From Epiperipatus broadwayi (lineage: Eukaryota; Onychophora; Udeonychophora; Euonychophora; Peripatidae), in assembly GCA_028023455.1 (NCBI GenBank), contig JAQFVV010012395.1, forward strand, positions 9,528,654 to 9,592,653: 64,000 nucleotides of DNA, written 5' to 3'. The first letter of the stretch is position 1; every line of letters begins with the position of its first letter. The position numbers and the translations under genes were made by a program. This document shows, piece after piece, positions 61,661 to 64,000 of this stretch. Below the pieces are notes generated by a model. The model ran no database searches, was not told where the DNA came from, and was given only the letters and a program-made list of their open reading frames with translations.

Positions 61661-62165
61661 AGGTAAATAGGTAAGATGAGCAATTCCAGATTTGTGAAGC
61701 TTCTATAATTCAGTCAAGTATGGATGTGTATTTATACATATAAGTCTCATTATTTTACTCATACACTACCAATATGCATGTAAGCATTTGTAATTCATAT
61801 AGTACTTCATTATTTTAAATTTATCATAGGTAGGTAAACAGGTAATATAAGCAATTCTGGATTTGTGGACTATTTATAATACAATCAAGTATAAATGTGC
61901 ATTTATACACATAAGTCTCACTATTTTATTTAGACACAACCAATATGCATGTAAGCATTGTAATTCATATAGCATTTCATTATTTTTAATATAGCATTTT
62001 ATTATTTTTACATTTATCGCAGGTAAGTAAATAGATAATGTAAGCAATTCCAGGTTTGTGGACTATTCATAATCTAGTCAAGTATAAATGTGCATTTATG
62101 TGCAAAAATTTCATTATTTTATTCATACACAATCAATATGCATGTAAGCATTTATAATTTTTATT
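61661..62165 (+). repeat. Satellite-like array, ~170-190-bp unit, 3 copies
   Basis: Units start AGGTAARTAAAYAGGTAA-like at 61661, 61832 and 62021 (spacings 171 and 189). Each continues GCAATTCCAGRTTTGTGRA, CAAGTATAAATGTGCATTTA, CAATATGCATGTAAGCAT. The longer second spacing comes from a ~20-bp internal repetition of ATATAGCATTTTATTATTTT near 61970-62010. Confidence 0.93.
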
Positions 62166-62170
62166 TAGTT

Positions 62171-62368
62171 ATTCTAATATTTAGCATAACTATTTGTTAT
62201 TTGGTCTGCCACAGACATATATTTCTGCACATAAGTTGATCAGCAGTTTCATTTATAACATTAATTTAATTATTCTAGTATATAGCATGAATATTTGTTA
62301 TTTGGTCTGCCACAGATGTATATTTCTATACATAAGTTGATCAGCAGTTTCATTTATAATTTAGTTAC
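62171..62368 (+). repeat. Tandem duplication, 101-bp unit x2
   Basis: Units start ATTCTARTATWTAGCAT at 62171 and 62272 and include TTTGGTCTGCCACAGA and TTGATCAGCAGTTTCATTTA. It directly follows the larger array but is unrelated to it in sequence. Confidence 0.93.
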
Positions 62369-63079
62369 TTATAGATATAAGCAATAACTCAGCATTTCTA
62401 ATTCTTCCAGGTGTATTTATTTGTATATGAGCAATATAAATAGCTATAAGTATTCATTTTTATTTTATTTTTATTCAGATATATCTGCATATAAAAAGTT
62501 AATCATTTATGATTTATCTTATTAAAAATGCCTTTTGATTATAGATATTTAAGACATTTACATATTTATAGTTTACCACCACTAAAACATATTTTCACAT
62601 AGCTATAATTATTCATAATTTATTTTAAGAAAGACATTTTGTTTTTATTTTTTTGTTTTTTTTATTTTTTATAAACACATATAAGCATTGAATATTTCAT
62701 GAAATTATTACCTTCATTTTATCCCGTTTGTCCCTTCACTTCAGGCTACTACTGCATTTCAAAAAGAGGTTAGTTTATTTGAGTTGAATGGCATTATTTA
62801 CTTTCCATGATGTTCACTCAGGCGAGTCTTGGAGATTCATGGCTATGAACAAAGAGAGGAAGCTATTACAATTAGCCTTCCAGGGCAGGATGTTGCTGCA
62901 GCAATGGCTGTTTAGTGGTATGTGTCATGGATTTGTTTTAATTTGCATGCTCATTTTTCTCCACAAAACCTTTTGATTTGTTATGAAAAGAAATTGTTTA
63001 TTTTTAAATGTAAGAGCATTAGTTTATTTCTTATTAAATGAATATCAAAATTATTCCATGGAAAATTCTTGTTGCTTGT
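62369..63079. other. AT-rich stretch, no gene supported
   Basis: A 62-codon plus-strand frame at 62788-62976 (GESWRFMAMNKERKLLQLAF) lies in a slightly G+C-richer patch but carries no recognised motif. Confidence 0.35.
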
Positions 63080-63425
63080 ATTATTAAAAAGCAAACCAAA
63101 CCCCATAACCAAAAAAAGTATGTCTTAAAAAGGAAATAAATATATGTCAAAATTCTTAAATTATTGTTGTTTAAATATTTACAAAGCAAACCCAAAAAAA
63201 ATAATAATAAAGTAAAAAAAGGCTTTATTAAAAAACAAAAAAAATCAGAAAGAACTCTACGGTAGCAAAAATGTTTAAAAGATAAAATTTTGGGCCATAC
63301 TATTATAGAAAAATGTTAGAAAAAAAAAGAAGTTGATTATTAAAAAGCAAACCAAACTCCCTCCCCTTTTCCCCCATAAAAAAGTGTTTCTTAAAAAGGA
63401 AGACTTTATTAAAAAACAAAAAAAT
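63080..63425 (+). repeat. Degenerate duplication, unequal units
   Basis: ATTATTAAAAAGCAAACCAA occurs at 63080 and 63336, and CTTTATTAAAAAACAAAA at 63223 and 63404. The second unit is about 75 bp shorter between the landmarks, so one unit has gained or lost sequence. A run CTCCCTCCCCTTTTCCCCC (about 63357-63375) lies inside the second unit. Confidence 0.7.
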
Positions 63426-64000
63426 TAAAAACACATCTGTAATAATATAAATAAAAAACAAATTTTTTTACCATGGTATGTATAGAAAACAGTAAGCAGC
63501 GGCATCAAGCTGTCGGGTGCCACAAATGCACCAGTATCTAATATTTGAATATTAATCATTTATGTTAGAGTTTTTAAAGTTCATTAAACATTTAAAAAAA
63601 TATTGGCTGATTAAGAAAATATTCCAAAGATAGAAGCGTTATATTTCAAAATTAATGAAAAGTTTGTTTTTACTACTGTTTTCTTATGGAAATAATTGAA
63701 TGATTTGATATATTTGACATTACTAGCAAAAATATTATTACTGATATGTGTGTCTTTATATTTTCTTTATAAACAAGAAAATATTGGGTATGCACTGTTA
63801 TATTTTAGAGATATATTTTGTGTATCTAAGACTTTAATCTTAATTAAAATAACTTGTCTTTAAGCCTCTACCTCAGATGTGTGCATAAACTGCAAGTTCT
63901 TTATTATTTTATTTATTCATCCCAAGAAAGGAATAGTCATTTCTTCCAGGTTATTATCTGTATTGTTGGCATCAATTATTATTTATTATATGAATAATGT
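63426..64000. other. AT-rich stretch to window end, nothing recognised
   Basis: A short G+C-richer spot at 63496-63525 (AGCAGCGGCATCAAGCTGTC) stands alone. No gene or repeat is seen. Confidence 0.4.

Overview
This looks like an AT-rich, gene-poor stretch of animal nuclear DNA. By eye it is roughly 70% or more A+T; this was not computed. I found no host protein-coding gene I could defend. No open frame except one exceeds about 120 codons, and that one is a translation artefact of a (GATA)n microsatellite. There are no operons, ribosome-binding sites or other bacterial features. The evidence for an animal source is a decayed non-LTR retrotransposon with an endonuclease/reverse transcriptase of the 'craniofacial development protein 2-like' (RTE-like) type, a second LINE reverse-transcriptase fragment, a BED-finger hAT transposon, several tRNA-derived SINE-like repeats with pol III box A/box B motifs, and long tetranucleotide and (TA)n microsatellites. 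My best guess is an invertebrate, possibly a mollusc such as a cephalopod, but the clade is not proven by anything here.

Layout. 1-8.6 kb: AT-rich DNA with a degenerate internal duplication, a tRNA-like SINE (2.0 kb), a 12-bp telomere-like array (2.72 kb), a 50-bp minisatellite (2.97 kb) and a degenerate repeat cluster (7.4-7.9 kb). 8.6-11 kb: two members of a fold-back family flanking a direct duplication of a ~365-bp repeat. 11.3-16.7 kb: an RTE-like LINE followed closely by a hAT element with an intact 8-bp target duplication, both on the minus strand and both dead. 19.7-20.3 kb: a 600-bp GATA-type microsatellite. 22-31 kb: mostly unassigned DNA, an LTR-like candidate, one copy of a ~620-bp repeat (28 kb; an inverted copy lies at 57 kb), and a head-to-head SINE pair (30.4-30.9 kb). 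32.8-41 kb: a 229-bp TIR element, a Jockey/CR1-like RT fragment, a tRNA-linked fold-back, a 3 x 129-bp array, and a ~1.37-kb direct duplication with ~95% identity. 41-52 kb: mostly quiet, with a fold-back around a tRNA-like core (45.4 kb) and a single SINE (46.4 kb). 52.7 kb: a compact tRNA-like element with 13-bp target duplications and two internal short tandem duplications. 54-59 kb: a 68-bp tandem array, coiled-coil and zinc-knuckle-like remnants, a third fold-back, the inverted 620-bp copy, and a retropepsin-like remnant. 61.6-62.4 kb: two adjacent satellite arrays.

Taken together, the window records mobile-element insertion and decay rather than cooperating genes. Its recurring theme is tRNA-derived sequence arranged as inverted pairs or fold-backs, often ending at a TTACAATATATAT-like boundary.
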